This document shows positions 24,754-33,409 of a stretch of 64,000 bases of DNA, in pieces. Both the position numbers and the translations under genes were made by a program. Source of the DNA: Planctomycetota bacterium. Its GTDB lineage: Bacteria > Planctomycetota > UBA8742 > UBA2392. Numbering within the stretch: the stretch's first letter is position 1; each line of letters opens with the position of its first letter. The notes below the pieces were generated by a model. The model was not told the DNA's origin. It saw only the letters and a list, made by a program, of their open reading frames with translations, and searched no databases. Where the stretch lies: contig JAHBYA010000004.1 of the NCBI GenBank assembly GCA_019636195.1, forward strand, positions 186,001 through 250,000, written 5' to 3'.

Positions 24754-25494
24754 ATGAACATGATTGACCCGCGCATTAACACCGCACTCGTTACCGGCAG
24801 CGCGCAACGCACCGGCCGAGAGCTGGCCCTGTGGCTTGCACGCATCGGCGTGCGCGTGGCAATTCATTACCGCGCGTCCGCAGACACAGCCAAGGCCACC
24901 CTGGCCGAGTGCAACGCGCTGACGCCGGGGTGCACCATGCTTGCGGGCGACCTGCGCGACCCCGCGCAGGCAGAGCATGTTGTGCAGAAGGCAGCCTCCG
25001 AGCTGGGCGGGCTGCATTTGCTCGTGAACAACGTCGGCAACTACCTGCGCAAGGACCTGTTTGAGTTGACCCCCGACGAGTGGCGCGACCAGCTTGAGAG
25101 CAACCTGTACACGGCGTACTGGTGCATGCGCGCGGCTGTGCCGATCATGCGGCAGCAGGCTTTCGGCCGCATCGTGAACTTGGGCTACGCCGCCGGTGAA
25201 CGCAGCACCTTCAACCGCCTGACTGTCCCCTACCACATTGCCAAGACCGGACTTGCGACGCTGACCCGAAGCGCCGCCGCTGCGCTTGCCAAGTCCGGTG
25301 TCACCGTCAACACGATCGGCGTGGGAATACTCGAAAACAGCATCGTCAAGCCGATCAACCCGCCAGCCGGGCGGTTTGCCCGCTATGAAGACCTGTGCCA
25401 CGCACTGGGATTCTTCCTGTCGCCGCAGAGCGACCACATCAGCGGCACGCAGCTTGATGTAAGCGGCGGATGGGTGCCTGAGCAGATTTTATAG
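24754..25494 (+). CDS. Short-chain dehydrogenase/reductase, pteridine-reductase-like
   Basis: A 246-residue SDR with NAD(P)-binding TGSAQRTG near residue 15, NNVGN, and the catalytic YHIAK. The C-terminal FFLSPQSDHISGTQLDVSGGW is the standard SDR end. The glycine motif with an Arg in place of the second Gly (TGSAQRTG) and AIHYRAS afterwards resemble pteridine reductases and FolM, which use NADPH. This is a similarity by eye, not a proof of substrate. The start at 24754 follows a GGAG ribosome binding site with spacing 6. It is divergent from the adenosyltransferase gene. Confidence 0.8.
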   Translation: MNMIDPRINTALVTGSAQRTGRELALWLARIGVRVAIHYRASADTAKATLAECNALTPGCTMLAGDLRDPAQAEHVVQKAASELGGLHLLVNNVGNYLRKDLFELTPDEWRDQLESNLYTAYWCMRAAVPIMRQQAFGRIVNLGYAAGERSTFNRLTVPYHIAKTGLATLTRSAAAALAKSGVTVNTIGVGILENSIVKPINPPAGRFARYEDLCHALGFFLSPQSDHISGTQLDVSGGWVPEQIL

Positions 25495-25500
25495 CGCGAG

Positions 25501-25577
25501 GAGGTTTAAAACTGAGCACCAGAGTAACAGAGGCTGTCGAAGGATCAGAAGCCTCGGTTTCTCTGTAACTCCGTTTG
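25501..25577. repeat. Imperfect inverted repeat between convergent genes
   Basis: CAGAGTAACAGAGG and the later TCTCTGTAACTCCG are partly complementary, with an inner GAGGCT/AGCCTC stem. It lies between the 3' ends of the SDR and enoyl-CoA hydratase genes. It resembles the CACAGAG-type element in the trpD-trpC gap and may also act as a bidirectional terminator. Confidence 0.4.
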
Positions 25578-25586
25578 AAAGCCGCC

Positions 25587-26378
25587 TTACTCTACCCAGC
25601 GCGGCTTGCGCTTCTCGAGAAACGCCGCGATGCCTTCTTTGCACTCGTCCGTGCCGCGGGCCATGGCGTTCATGTCGCTGGCCCAGACCAGCGCATCTTC
25701 CGTGCCCATTTCGTGCAGCCGCCAGAACATGCGCTTGACGGTCGCCATCGCCTGCGGGGCGTTGCCGCGCAGCGACTTGGCCAGCACCTGCACGGTGGGC
25801 TCAAGGTCGGCGGCGACCGCGACCTTGCTGACCAACCCCAGGCGGTGCGCCTCGTCGGCGTCAATCGTGCGCCCGCTGAGGCACAGGTCGCGTGCGTTGC
25901 GCTCGCCGATCTGGTGGGTCAGCAACACCATGACAATCGCGGGGATGAAGCCGATTTTCACCTCCGGGTAGCCAAAGGTTGCGTCACGGCTGGCGATCAC
26001 GAAGTCGCAGCAGGTCGCCAGCCCGCATCCGCCGGCCAGCGCCGCGCCATGAACGACGGCAACTGTGGGCTTGGGATAGCTGTAAAGCTTCACAAAGAAG
26101 TCGCGCAGCTTGTGCGAGTTGCGCTGGTTGTCATGGACGCTGGCGTTCTGCAGGGCGCGAATCTCTTCAAGATCGGCACCGGCGCAAAAAGCCGGCCCGT
26201 TGCCGCGGATGAACACACTGCGGATCGCGTCGTTGTGGCGCCACGAATCAAGTTCGGCGCCCATGGCGTCGATCAGCTCGGTACTCAGCGCGTTGCGCTT
26301 TTCGGGTCGGTTCAGCCGGATTGTGGCTGCCCCCAGAGCATCATCGACTTCAATCTTGATAGCGTCGAAACCGGACAT
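25587..26378 (-). CDS. Enoyl-CoA hydratase/isomerase (crotonase) family protein
   Basis: A 263-residue crotonase-fold protein. The oxyanion hole blocks are FCAGADLEEI and GAALAGGCGLA. The second catalytic Glu is kept in GYPEVKIGFIPA, but the first (Glu144 in rat hydratase, GGCE) is Gly here. This fits several crotonase subfamilies, such as methylglutaconyl-CoA hydratase or carbon-carbon lyases, and argues against naming it a plain enoyl-CoA hydratase. Start 26378 has an AGGAGG ribosome binding site. It is divergent from the Nudix gene. Confidence 0.88.
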   Translation of the reverse strand: MSGFDAIKIEVDDALGAATIRLNRPEKRNALSTELIDAMGAELDSWRHNDAIRSVFIRGNGPAFCAGADLEEIRALQNASVHDNQRNSHKLRDFFVKLYSYPKPTVAVVHGAALAGGCGLATCCDFVIASRDATFGYPEVKIGFIPAIVMVLLTHQIGERNARDLCLSGRTIDADEAHRLGLVSKVAVAADLEPTVQVLAKSLRGNAPQAMATVKRMFWRLHEMGTEDALVWASDMNAMARGTDECKEGIAAFLEKRKPRWVE

Positions 26379-26509
26379 TGCGCCTCCTGCGGCCAAGGAA
26401 CACGATCCTATTATCACCAACGCCGCGATAACACAGGACTGTTGCGCGGCTACCGTGCAGGAAAATTCATGCAGCAACGGGCCCCCCGGGCAGTCTACAA
26501 TGCACAGCC

Positions 26510-27007
26510 ATGGCAGAAGACCCCCACAGTGACTCGGTGCCCGGCGCGATCAGGGTGGCAGCACGTGCGCTCATTATTGAAGAAGGCCGGTTGCTGGTGA
26601 TGAACTATGAAGACGCCAACGGGCCGTGGTGCGTCACGCCCGGCGGCGGCATCAGCAAGCTGGAGACATTGGGCGAAGGTCTAAGACGCGAAGTGCGGGA
26701 AGAGCTGTGCATCGACATAGACCCGGGCGACATCGTGTATGTGCGCGAGCTGCTGGGCAAGAACGCCAAGGTCAAGCACGGCGGCATCACCGAGCAGACC
26801 CACCAGCTTGAAATCTTCTTTCGCTGCAAACGGCGCGGCGAAGTGAAGCTGGGCCCGCACCCTGACAACCACTGCATCGGCTTCGACTGGGTGCCCCTGA
26901 CCGAGCTGCCGCAGCGCAACTTCTACCCTCATGCGCTGGCGGGCCGCCTGGCGCAGGACGTGGCCAACGGCTTCAAGCCCCACAACAACTATCTGGGCGA
27001 CGCCTGA
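26510..27007 (+). CDS. Nudix hydrolase
   Basis: A 165-residue Nudix-fold protein. The Nudix box reads GGGISKLETLGEGLRREVRE then ELCI: G-x5-E-x7-REVREEL, with Cys in place of the usual Gly near the end. It would hydrolyse a nucleoside diphosphate linked to another moiety; the substrate is not predictable. A HQLEIFFRC stretch and a WVPLTEL stretch are typical of the fold. It stands alone between the crotonase gene and the L,D-transpeptidase pair. Confidence 0.88.
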   Translation: MAEDPHSDSVPGAIRVAARALIIEEGRLLVMNYEDANGPWCVTPGGGISKLETLGEGLRREVREELCIDIDPGDIVYVRELLGKNAKVKHGGITEQTHQLEIFFRCKRRGEVKLGPHPDNHCIGFDWVPLTELPQRNFYPHALAGRLAQDVANGFKPHNNYLGDA

Positions 27008-27128
27008 ATTGCCCTGAACGCGCACTGCAACCGCTTCCGGCATCTTTTGCTCAATCTGCGGCCGTGAACTTGCCGAAGGGTGAGTTGGCGCGTCGTCTTC
27101 GGAACGCGCCCTTACACCGAGGTGAGAC

Positions 27129-28064
27129 ATGGCATCACGCAGAAGCGGACGCAGGGGCAAGGGCGGCGGCAAGTTCAAGTTCATCGCAATCGGCGCCGTT
27201 TTGATGGCGCTGGGCGCGGGCGGCTGGCTGACATTCGGCGGCCGCAACGCCGACGCGACCAGCGCGGGGATCACCGACATCCTGCCGGGCGCGCCCGGCG
27301 AAACCGCAAAGGACGCGCGGCCCGAGCAGTCGCTGGCGCAAGTCCAGATGCTGCTGGCGCAGGTGTCGGGCAATCTTGCAACGCAGGAAGAAAAGGCCCG
27401 CGAAGAAGCCCTGCGCGACGGCTACAGCAAGTTGTCCACGCTGCTGGAAGGCCCGCTGCCGCTTGAAGAGCGCGAACGCGCCATTGAGCTGTTTCACAGC
27501 ATCACCGACGAGCTGTTTCTCAGCAACGCCCACAACGAGTTCAGTGAAAACTACATCGTCAAGGGCGGCGACAGCTATGACCGCATCGCCCGCCGCTTCG
27601 GGATCAGCAACAACCTGCTGTATGACCTGAACAAGCGGCCCCGCGGCAGCAAAGATCTGCACCCCGGCGAAAACCTGAAGGTGCCCAAGGGCGCACCGCG
27701 CATTGTGGTGCGCAAAGCCGACTACACCACCAGCCTGTACTTCGGCGAAAACCTGGTGCGGCAGTACGTCGTGGCGCACGGCAAGAACGACAACACGCCG
27801 GTCGGCGAAAGCGTGATCAGCAGCATGGGCATCGACCCCGAGAAGTCTTCACGCGGGGCCAACGACCCCGTCAATGAAATGAAGCTGCGTTGGATCGGCC
27901 TCGACAAGTACGTCGGCCGCACCGGCATCGGCTTTCACGGCACACAGTACCCGGACAGCATCCCCGGCATGACAAGCCGCGGCTGCATTCGCATGCGCGA
28001 CGGCGACGTGGTTGAGCTGTACGACATCGTCCGCATCGGCAACAAGGTTGAGGTCCGCGCCTGA
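27129..28064 (+). CDS. Membrane-anchored LysM / L,D-transpeptidase (YkuD) protein 1
   Basis: A 311-residue protein. A basic N-terminus and a membrane anchor (residues ~16-36) are followed by a helical spacer, a LysM domain (141-187) and a YkuD catalytic domain (190-311). The catalytic motif is present: His270 in GIGFHG and Cys286 in TSRGCIRMR. It would form 3-3 crosslinks or anchor proteins to peptidoglycan in the periplasm. GAGGTG precedes the start. It is followed after 31 bases by a second protein of the same architecture but with a lipid anchor. Confidence 0.9.
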   Translation: MASRRSGRRGKGGGKFKFIAIGAVLMALGAGGWLTFGGRNADATSAGITDILPGAPGETAKDARPEQSLAQVQMLLAQVSGNLATQEEKAREEALRDGYSKLSTLLEGPLPLEERERAIELFHSITDELFLSNAHNEFSENYIVKGGDSYDRIARRFGISNNLLYDLNKRPRGSKDLHPGENLKVPKGAPRIVVRKADYTTSLYFGENLVRQYVVAHGKNDNTPVGESVISSMGIDPEKSSRGANDPVNEMKLRWIGLDKYVGRTGIGFHGTQYPDSIPGMTSRGCIRMRDGDVVELYDIVRIGNKVEVRA

Positions 28065-28095
28065 TTCGCAAACACCCTAACTCCAGGAGCCAGCC

Positions 28096-29046
28096 ATGAA
28101 TCGTTTCGCGTTCATACTATTCCTCTGCGCCGTGATCACGGGTTGCACATTGACCGGCGTGCGCAGCGGCAGCGTCGCCAAAGACACCGAGCCCGCCCAT
28201 GCTGACGCATTGGGCGACCCGACGTTCGAGCACGAGACCGTGGACTCACAACCCGTCGCCGGCTACGAGCGCAAGGTGCCTGAGGACGCGGTGGTCGATA
28301 CCCACAAGACCGCGCCGAAAATCGAGCGCCAGCCCAACGCCGACATGGTTGCCGGTATGAAGTGTCACGATGAGGGCCGCCTGCGCGAGGCCCGCGTGTT
28401 CCTGACCAAGGCGCTGGACGGCGACCTTAGCACAGACGAAGAAGCAACCACTCTGGCCACCCTTCGCGGGATCAATGAAAAGATCTTCCTGAGCGCGGGC
28501 GCCGACGGCGACCTCAAGACCTACACGGTCGAAAAGGGCGACTTCCCGGCGCGCATCGCCGGCAAGGTCGGCACCACCTGGGAAATGATCGTGCGCCTGA
28601 ACGGCCTGTCCGAGAAAGACATCAAGACACTCCAGATCGGGCGCGAACTGAAAGTGCCCGCCGGCGAATTCAGCCTGGTTGTGCGCAAGTCGCGCTTTGT
28701 GATGGACCTGCTTCTGGATGGCGCCTTCATCCAGCGCTACGAGGTTGGCCTGGGCGTCGGCGGCTGCACGCCGCTGGGCGAGTTCACGGTCAAGAACCGC
28801 ATTCCCAAGCCTGCCGACGGCAGCTACCCCTACGGCCACGAGAAGCACCGCCTGGGCACACGCTGGCTGGGCCTGCAGGCCGGTGCCGAGTACAAGGGCT
28901 ACGGCATCCACGGCTGCAAACCCGAAGAGGAAGCACAGATTCCCGGCGAGTGCAGCCAGGGCTGCGTGCGCATGCGCAACGCCGACGTCGAGGAAATCTA
29001 CGACATCGTTCCGTCAGGCGCGCGGGTGGTGATCCAGGAGAAGTAG
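28096..29046 (+). CDS. Lipoprotein LysM / L,D-transpeptidase (YkuD) protein 2
   Basis: A 316-residue lipoprotein with lipobox ITGC at Cys17 and a CAGGAG ribosome binding site. After a linker and a helical stretch (residues 80-133) that resembles one TPR unit, a LysM domain follows (140-188), then the YkuD domain with His272 in GIHGC and Cys290 in CSQGCVRMR. It differs from its neighbour by lipidation and by a Cys next to the catalytic His. The pair probably arose by duplication and works at different membrane positions. Confidence 0.9.
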   Translation: MNRFAFILFLCAVITGCTLTGVRSGSVAKDTEPAHADALGDPTFEHETVDSQPVAGYERKVPEDAVVDTHKTAPKIERQPNADMVAGMKCHDEGRLREARVFLTKALDGDLSTDEEATTLATLRGINEKIFLSAGADGDLKTYTVEKGDFPARIAGKVGTTWEMIVRLNGLSEKDIKTLQIGRELKVPAGEFSLVVRKSRFVMDLLLDGAFIQRYEVGLGVGGCTPLGEFTVKNRIPKPADGSYPYGHEKHRLGTRWLGLQAGAEYKGYGIHGCKPEEEAQIPGECSQGCVRMRNADVEEIYDIVPSGARVVIQEK

Positions 29047-29097
29047 GCCCGCCCCAAAGGCCGGGAAGCAGAGGTTCGATCTCAGCAGAACACACTG

Positions 29098-29125
29098 GTG
29101 GCGCGGACATTCCTGTCCGCGCCAC
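29098..29125. terminator. Perfect GACATTCCTGTC hairpin
   Basis: GTGGCGCGGACA (29098-29109) and TGTCCGCGCCAC (29114-29125) form a 12-base perfect stem with a TTCC loop, followed by TCCTGTTT. It can terminate the L,D-transpeptidase transcript. GGACATTCCTGTCC palindromes also recur as dispersed elements in some genomes, so it may be a repeat used as a terminator. Confidence 0.65.
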
Positions 29126-29207
29126 TCCTGTTTACCCCCGCTGAAGTGACCAAACCCCCGGCCTCCAACCTCTATGCAATCGCTGGCCACATTGCGACCA
29201 TGGGCCC

Positions 29208-29873
29208 ATGGCAGACACCCCGGCGCCAGACCCTGTGGTTCCCGCCGCCCGCCGCGTGATGTGGGCGTGCGGACTGTGCTTTGCGCTGCTGTTCGTGACG
29301 GGCATGTGCGGCGCGGCATCGATCACGCTGCTGTACGACGACCCGCTGTACAACGAAAGCATCAAGGGCATCGAGGGCGCCACGCTGTCCACCGTGGTCG
29401 CCATGAAGGGATTCATCCGGTTCTTGCACACCTGGGGCGCATACCCAGCCATGCTGCTGGCGGCGTGGTCGATGTTTGAGCTGATGCGCTTTTCACGCAT
29501 CGCACGGCGCAGCGACAACGCGGCCTGGCGCAGCACGGCGCGATGGCTGGGCCCGGCGGGCGCGGTCGGGTCTTTGCTGATTGTGCTGTCGCTGATCACG
29601 CTGCTGGCCAGCGGCGTCGCCGCCAAGGGCTACGGCGAGCACATCGCCAGCTACCAGTTTGTAAGCGAGACAGTCGAGGGAAAGCCCGGCGAACACGACG
29701 CCAATGCCATGTTGAAAGGCTATCCCGACAGCGGCATGGCGGAATACCACGTGCGCGAGTTGAACATGCTGCTGGCACTGGGCGCGATCGTACTGGTGAT
29801 GGCAACCGCCAGCGTGCGCCGCATATCGCAGGAAGCCCGCAAAGCACGTCAGATCGACGGCACCACAAAGTAG
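29208..29873 (+). CDS. Four-helix membrane protein, cytochrome-b-like
   Basis: A 221-residue integral membrane protein with four hydrophobic segments (about 20-40, 78-95, 118-140, 190-208). RFLHTWGAYPAMLL resembles the RxxHxxGA heme-ligand helix of cytochrome b proteins, and EYHVRELNMLLAL offers a second His near another helix. This is suggestive of heme b binding but weak. A loop of about 45 polar residues lies between helices 3 and 4. It converges with the antiporter operon, overlapping 25 bases. Confidence 0.55.
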   Translation: MADTPAPDPVVPAARRVMWACGLCFALLFVTGMCGAASITLLYDDPLYNESIKGIEGATLSTVVAMKGFIRFLHTWGAYPAMLLAAWSMFELMRFSRIARRSDNAAWRSTARWLGPAGAVGSLLIVLSLITLLASGVAAKGYGEHIASYQFVSETVEGKPGEHDANAMLKGYPDSGMAEYHVRELNMLLALGAIVLVMATASVRRISQEARKARQIDGTTK

Positions 29874-31651
29874 ATCACCAGGTACACCAGCAGCATCAGC
29901 ACAATCAGCAGCACCGGCACACTGACCGCCCACGCGCTGCCCAACTTGCGCGCCAGAGGCGCGGGCAGCCGCGAATCTTCCATGCTTTTGCCGGGCAAGG
30001 TCTCCAGCACCGTCTTCTGGGCCTTCTGCGCCATCTCAAGCAGCGGCGTCAGCACCTCGCGGTACAGGCGCGGGATGAACGCCCGCCACAACCAGTCCCA
30101 GTCCAGCGTGATCGTTTCTTTGCGCTTCAGGATCGGCAGCAGCACAAAGAACGCCAGGCCGCCGAACAGCAGCAGCGCCAGCATCGTCATGACGTGCTCA
30201 AAGCTGTACACGACCTTGGAGTACTCACCGGCTTCCAGTTTGTACGGAAGAATGTCGTACAGGATTCCGGGGAAGATCCCCAGCACAATGCAGATCGCCG
30301 CAAACCCGATCATCGCCGTGCGCATGTTCCAGGGCGGGTCCGGCGGCCTGAGCCCCGAATCCTTCTGGAAAAACACGAACCACGGAAACTTGATACCCGC
30401 GTGCAGGAACACACCCGCCGTAGCTGCCTCAAGCAGGAACCACGCGACAATCAGGTGCGTGTGCGAAACACCCGCCTGCGCCAGCAGCTCGCTTTGTTCG
30501 CCGATGCTGTCCACGATCATGCTCTTGGTCGTGAACCCGCTGGTCAACGGGAAGCTTGAAATCGCCAGCGCGCCGATGATGCCGCACCACATCGTGATCG
30601 GCATGGTGCGGTACAAACCGCCAAGCTCGGTGCATTTGCGCTTGCCGGTCGCTGCCAGCACGCTGCCCGCCGACATCATCAGCAGGCCCTTGTAAACGAT
30701 GTGCGCAAAGGCGTGGGCGGCTGTACCGTCAATGGAAAGCTTCGTGCCAACGCCGATGCCGACCATCATGAACCCGACCTGGTTCACGATCGAGTAGGCC
30801 AGAATGCGGCGCATGTCGTTTTCAAGGATGGCATAGACGATGCCGTAGCACGCCATCCACAGGCCCAGGTAAATCAGCGCTTCAAAGCCCGCAAACGCGA
30901 CCAGCAGCGTGAACACCGCCGTTTTCGTGGTGAAGGCGCTCAGGACTACCGTGCCGGAGAAGCTGCCCTCGGGGTACGCATCCGCGATCCACGGGCTGAA
31001 GGGTGGCGCGCCCACGTTGACCAACATCCCGACCAGTACCAGCCAGATGCCCACCGTGTCCCACGACAAGCCGGGCCAGCCTGCCGCGAACTCGGCAAAG
31101 TGCGTAAACACCAGCGGGTCGGCGCTGCCGTCGCTGATGCGCTGGGTAACGACGATGATGATGCCCATCATCAAGGCCACGCCGCCCAGGGCGTGCATGC
31201 CGAAGTAGCGCAGTCCCGCGCCGTAGCTGTGTTTCTGGCCGCCGGACCAGATCACGACCAGGCTGCCCAGCGTCATGAGTTCCCAGAACACCAGCAGCGT
31301 GACCATATCGCCGGCAAAAACGACGCCCAAGGCGCCGCCGGCGTGCCACAGGCTGGCGGATTGTTCAACTCTGCGGTCCTGGTGCAGCGAAAACAGCATG
31401 CCGCCCAGCGCCGCGATACAGAAGATCGTTGCAAACACCGGCGTCGCGGGGTGCACGTGCACCGGGTTAAGCGCGTGCCCCAGGAAGTACAGGTAGCTTT
31501 CCGCCCCCTCGGTGATGACGTACCAGCAGTCCGCCAGCGCGATCAGCGGCGCGCCAAGGCCGACCACCCAGCGCGCCCTGCCGCGCACCGCGGTCATGAC
31601 AACTGCGCCCGCCATCAGCACGAGCGCCGGGGGCAGGTCAATCATCGCCAT
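29849..31651 (-). CDS. Mrp/Mnh antiporter subunit, NuoL/M/N (MrpA/D-like) protein 3
   Basis: The last and longest of three proton-conducting transporter proteins in this operon (600 residues). It has multiple membrane segments and the family core LLVFWELMTLGSLVVIW, a Lys in AFTTKTAVFTLLVAF and AYSIVNQVGFMMVGIGVG. The C-terminus carries an amphipathic stretch (LKRKETITLDWDWLWRAFIPRLYRE) and further helices, recalling the extended C-terminus of NuoL/MrpA. Probable role: one of the H+/cation pathways of the complex. It overlaps its upstream neighbour by 14 bases. Confidence 0.85.
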   Translation of the reverse strand: MAMIDLPPALVLMAGAVVMTAVRGRARWVVGLGAPLIALADCWYVITEGAESYLYFLGHALNPVHVHPATPVFATIFCIAALGGMLFSLHQDRRVEQSASLWHAGGALGVVFAGDMVTLLVFWELMTLGSLVVIWSGGQKHSYGAGLRYFGMHALGGVALMMGIIIVVTQRISDGSADPLVFTHFAEFAAGWPGLSWDTVGIWLVLVGMLVNVGAPPFSPWIADAYPEGSFSGTVVLSAFTTKTAVFTLLVAFAGFEALIYLGLWMACYGIVYAILENDMRRILAYSIVNQVGFMMVGIGVGTKLSIDGTAAHAFAHIVYKGLLMMSAGSVLAATGKRKCTELGGLYRTMPITMWCGIIGALAISSFPLTSGFTTKSMIVDSIGEQSELLAQAGVSHTHLIVAWFLLEAATAGVFLHAGIKFPWFVFFQKDSGLRPPDPPWNMRTAMIGFAAICIVLGIFPGILYDILPYKLEAGEYSKVVYSFEHVMTMLALLLFGGLAFFVLLPILKRKETITLDWDWLWRAFIPRLYREVLTPLLEMAQKAQKTVLETLPGKSMEDSRLPAPLARKLGSAWAVSVPVLLIVLMLLVYLVIYFVVPSI

Positions 31652-31886
31652 AGAAGTTGTCCTTGCGCGTCAACGCCACGCCCAACGCCTTTGCCACCAC
31701 AACCATCAGGAAGCCGCTGAGAAACCCGTACAGCGGAAAGAACTCGGGCAGCGTGTCGATGGTTACGCCGTCGCGCTCAAAGTGCGCGTGATGCGGAACA
31801 AACGCATCAACCACAATGACGATCACCAGCAGCAGCATGCCGCCCAGCCACAACCACTTGACCATCCGCGGGTCATCCAGCTTCAC
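31638..31886 (-). CDS. Small two-helix membrane protein within the antiporter operon
   Basis: An 82-residue protein with two hydrophobic segments (about 11-28 and 50-70), separated by a polar loop with HHAHFERDG. It overlaps genes on both sides, so it belongs to the operon and is likely a small structural subunit. It does not match MrpC, F or G, which are present elsewhere. I do not recognise the family. Confidence 0.7.
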   Translation of the reverse strand: MKLDDPRMVKWLWLGGMLLLVIVIVVDAFVPHHAHFERDGVTIDTLPEFFPLYGFLSGFLMVVVAKALGVALTRKDNFYGDD

Positions 31887-33409
31887 AGTGCGGCCCTCCG
31901 AACCAGCTCAGCCAGGTCCAGCGCCGGCCGGTGCCAGAAAAAGAACAGTACTGTAAGCGCGGCTGTGAAACTGAGCGCGTACACAATCGCCATCGGCGCT
32001 TCGCCGTGAGGGTGCTTCATGTCTTCGTCCGACAACGGCTTGAAGAAGGCACGATAGACAATCGGCAGGAAGTAGCTCGCGTTCAGCAATGTGCTGGCTG
32101 CGATCACCAGCAGCACGAACACTTCGCTGAAGTCCACGCCCGTCAGCGTGCCGCGTTCCATGATCGAGTTGATCAGCCACCACTTGCTCACGAACCCCAC
32201 CAGCGGCGGCACGCCGATCATGCTGAGCGCACCCACCGTAAACGCCGCCATTGTTGCAGGCATGCGCCGGCCAATGCCGTTGAGCTGGCTGACCTGCGTC
32301 TTGTGCGCGGCTGTGTAAACACTGCCAGCGGCAAAGAACAGCGTGATCTTCCCGAATGCGTGTGCCACGATGTGAAAAGTCGCAGCCAAAACGCCCAGCG
32401 GGGTAAACAGCGCCGCGGCCATGACGACATAGCTGAGCTGGCTGATCGTGCTGTATGCCAGCCGCTTTTTCAGGTTGTCCTGGAAGGCGGCAATCAGCGA
32501 TGCCGCCACGATCGTGAACCCGGAAACATAAAGCAGCCATTCGCCAAGCCCGTAGCGGTTCAGCGTGCCCAGCCCGAACACATACACCGTGACCTTGACG
32601 ACGCAGAACACGCCGGCCTTGACCACCGCCACGGCATGCAGAAACGCGCTGACCGGCGTGGGCGCAACCATCGCCGCCGGCAGCCAGCGGTGCACCGGCA
32701 TAAGCGCCGCTTTGCCGATCCCGTAGATGTACAAAAAGAACAGCAGGCCCACGATGTCGGCACTTACGGCATCAGACGCCAGCGCTGCGGCAAACACGCC
32801 GCCCTCCGTGAACTCAATGCCGCTGGCGGCCCCCTGCTGGGCCAGCACGGCAATCCACATCACGGCGAACAACTGAAACGCAACCGAGGTCGTCAGCAGG
32901 ATGCCCAGGTACACGCGGCCGCTGCGCACTGCGTCGGTGCTGCCCTTGTGCGTGACCAGCGGGAAGGTGCTGAGCGTCAGCGTTTCATAGAAGACGAACA
33001 TCGTGAACACGTTGTCGGCGAACGCAATGCCCACGGCGCTTGCAATCGCCAGCGGAAAGCACGAGTAAAAGCGCGTCTGGTGCTTCTCGTTGTTGCCGCG
33101 CATGTACCCGATGCTGTACACGCTGTTCGGTATCCACAGCAGCGTCGCCACCAGCGCGTACACCATGCCCAGCGGCTCAACCCGAAACGCCAGCGGCACG
33201 CCCGGCATGACCTCAAACAGCGCCACCCGCACTTCCTCGCCGCGCATGACGGCGGGGTACAGCGATGCCACCAGCGCAAACGTGGCAACTGCGGTCAGCA
33301 GCGTGAAGGTTTCGCGCAGGTTGGGGATGCGCCCGGACATCGCCACCAGCACAAAGCCCAGCAGCGGCACGCCGAGAGCCAGCGTGACAGTTTCAGCGGG
33401 GGTAATCAT
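31883..33409 (-). CDS. Mrp/Mnh antiporter subunit, NuoL/M/N (MrpD-like) protein 2
   Basis: A 508-residue polytopic protein with the proton-translocation signature: MFVFYETLTLSTFPLVTH (helix 5 Glu), MPVHRWLPAAMVAPTPVSAFLHAVAVVKAGVF (helix 7 Lys region) and LAYSTISQLSYVVMAAALF. It is homologous to the other two large subunits. It overlaps its upstream neighbour by four bases (ATGA-type coupling). Confidence 0.9.
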   Translation of the reverse strand: MITPAETVTLALGVPLLGFVLVAMSGRIPNLRETFTLLTAVATFALVASLYPAVMRGEEVRVALFEVMPGVPLAFRVEPLGMVYALVATLLWIPNSVYSIGYMRGNNEKHQTRFYSCFPLAIASAVGIAFADNVFTMFVFYETLTLSTFPLVTHKGSTDAVRSGRVYLGILLTTSVAFQLFAVMWIAVLAQQGAASGIEFTEGGVFAAALASDAVSADIVGLLFFLYIYGIGKAALMPVHRWLPAAMVAPTPVSAFLHAVAVVKAGVFCVVKVTVYVFGLGTLNRYGLGEWLLYVSGFTIVAASLIAAFQDNLKKRLAYSTISQLSYVVMAAALFTPLGVLAATFHIVAHAFGKITLFFAAGSVYTAAHKTQVSQLNGIGRRMPATMAAFTVGALSMIGVPPLVGFVSKWWLINSIMERGTLTGVDFSEVFVLLVIAASTLLNASYFLPIVYRAFFKPLSDEDMKHPHGEAPMAIVYALSFTAALTVLFFFWHRPALDLAELVRRAAL

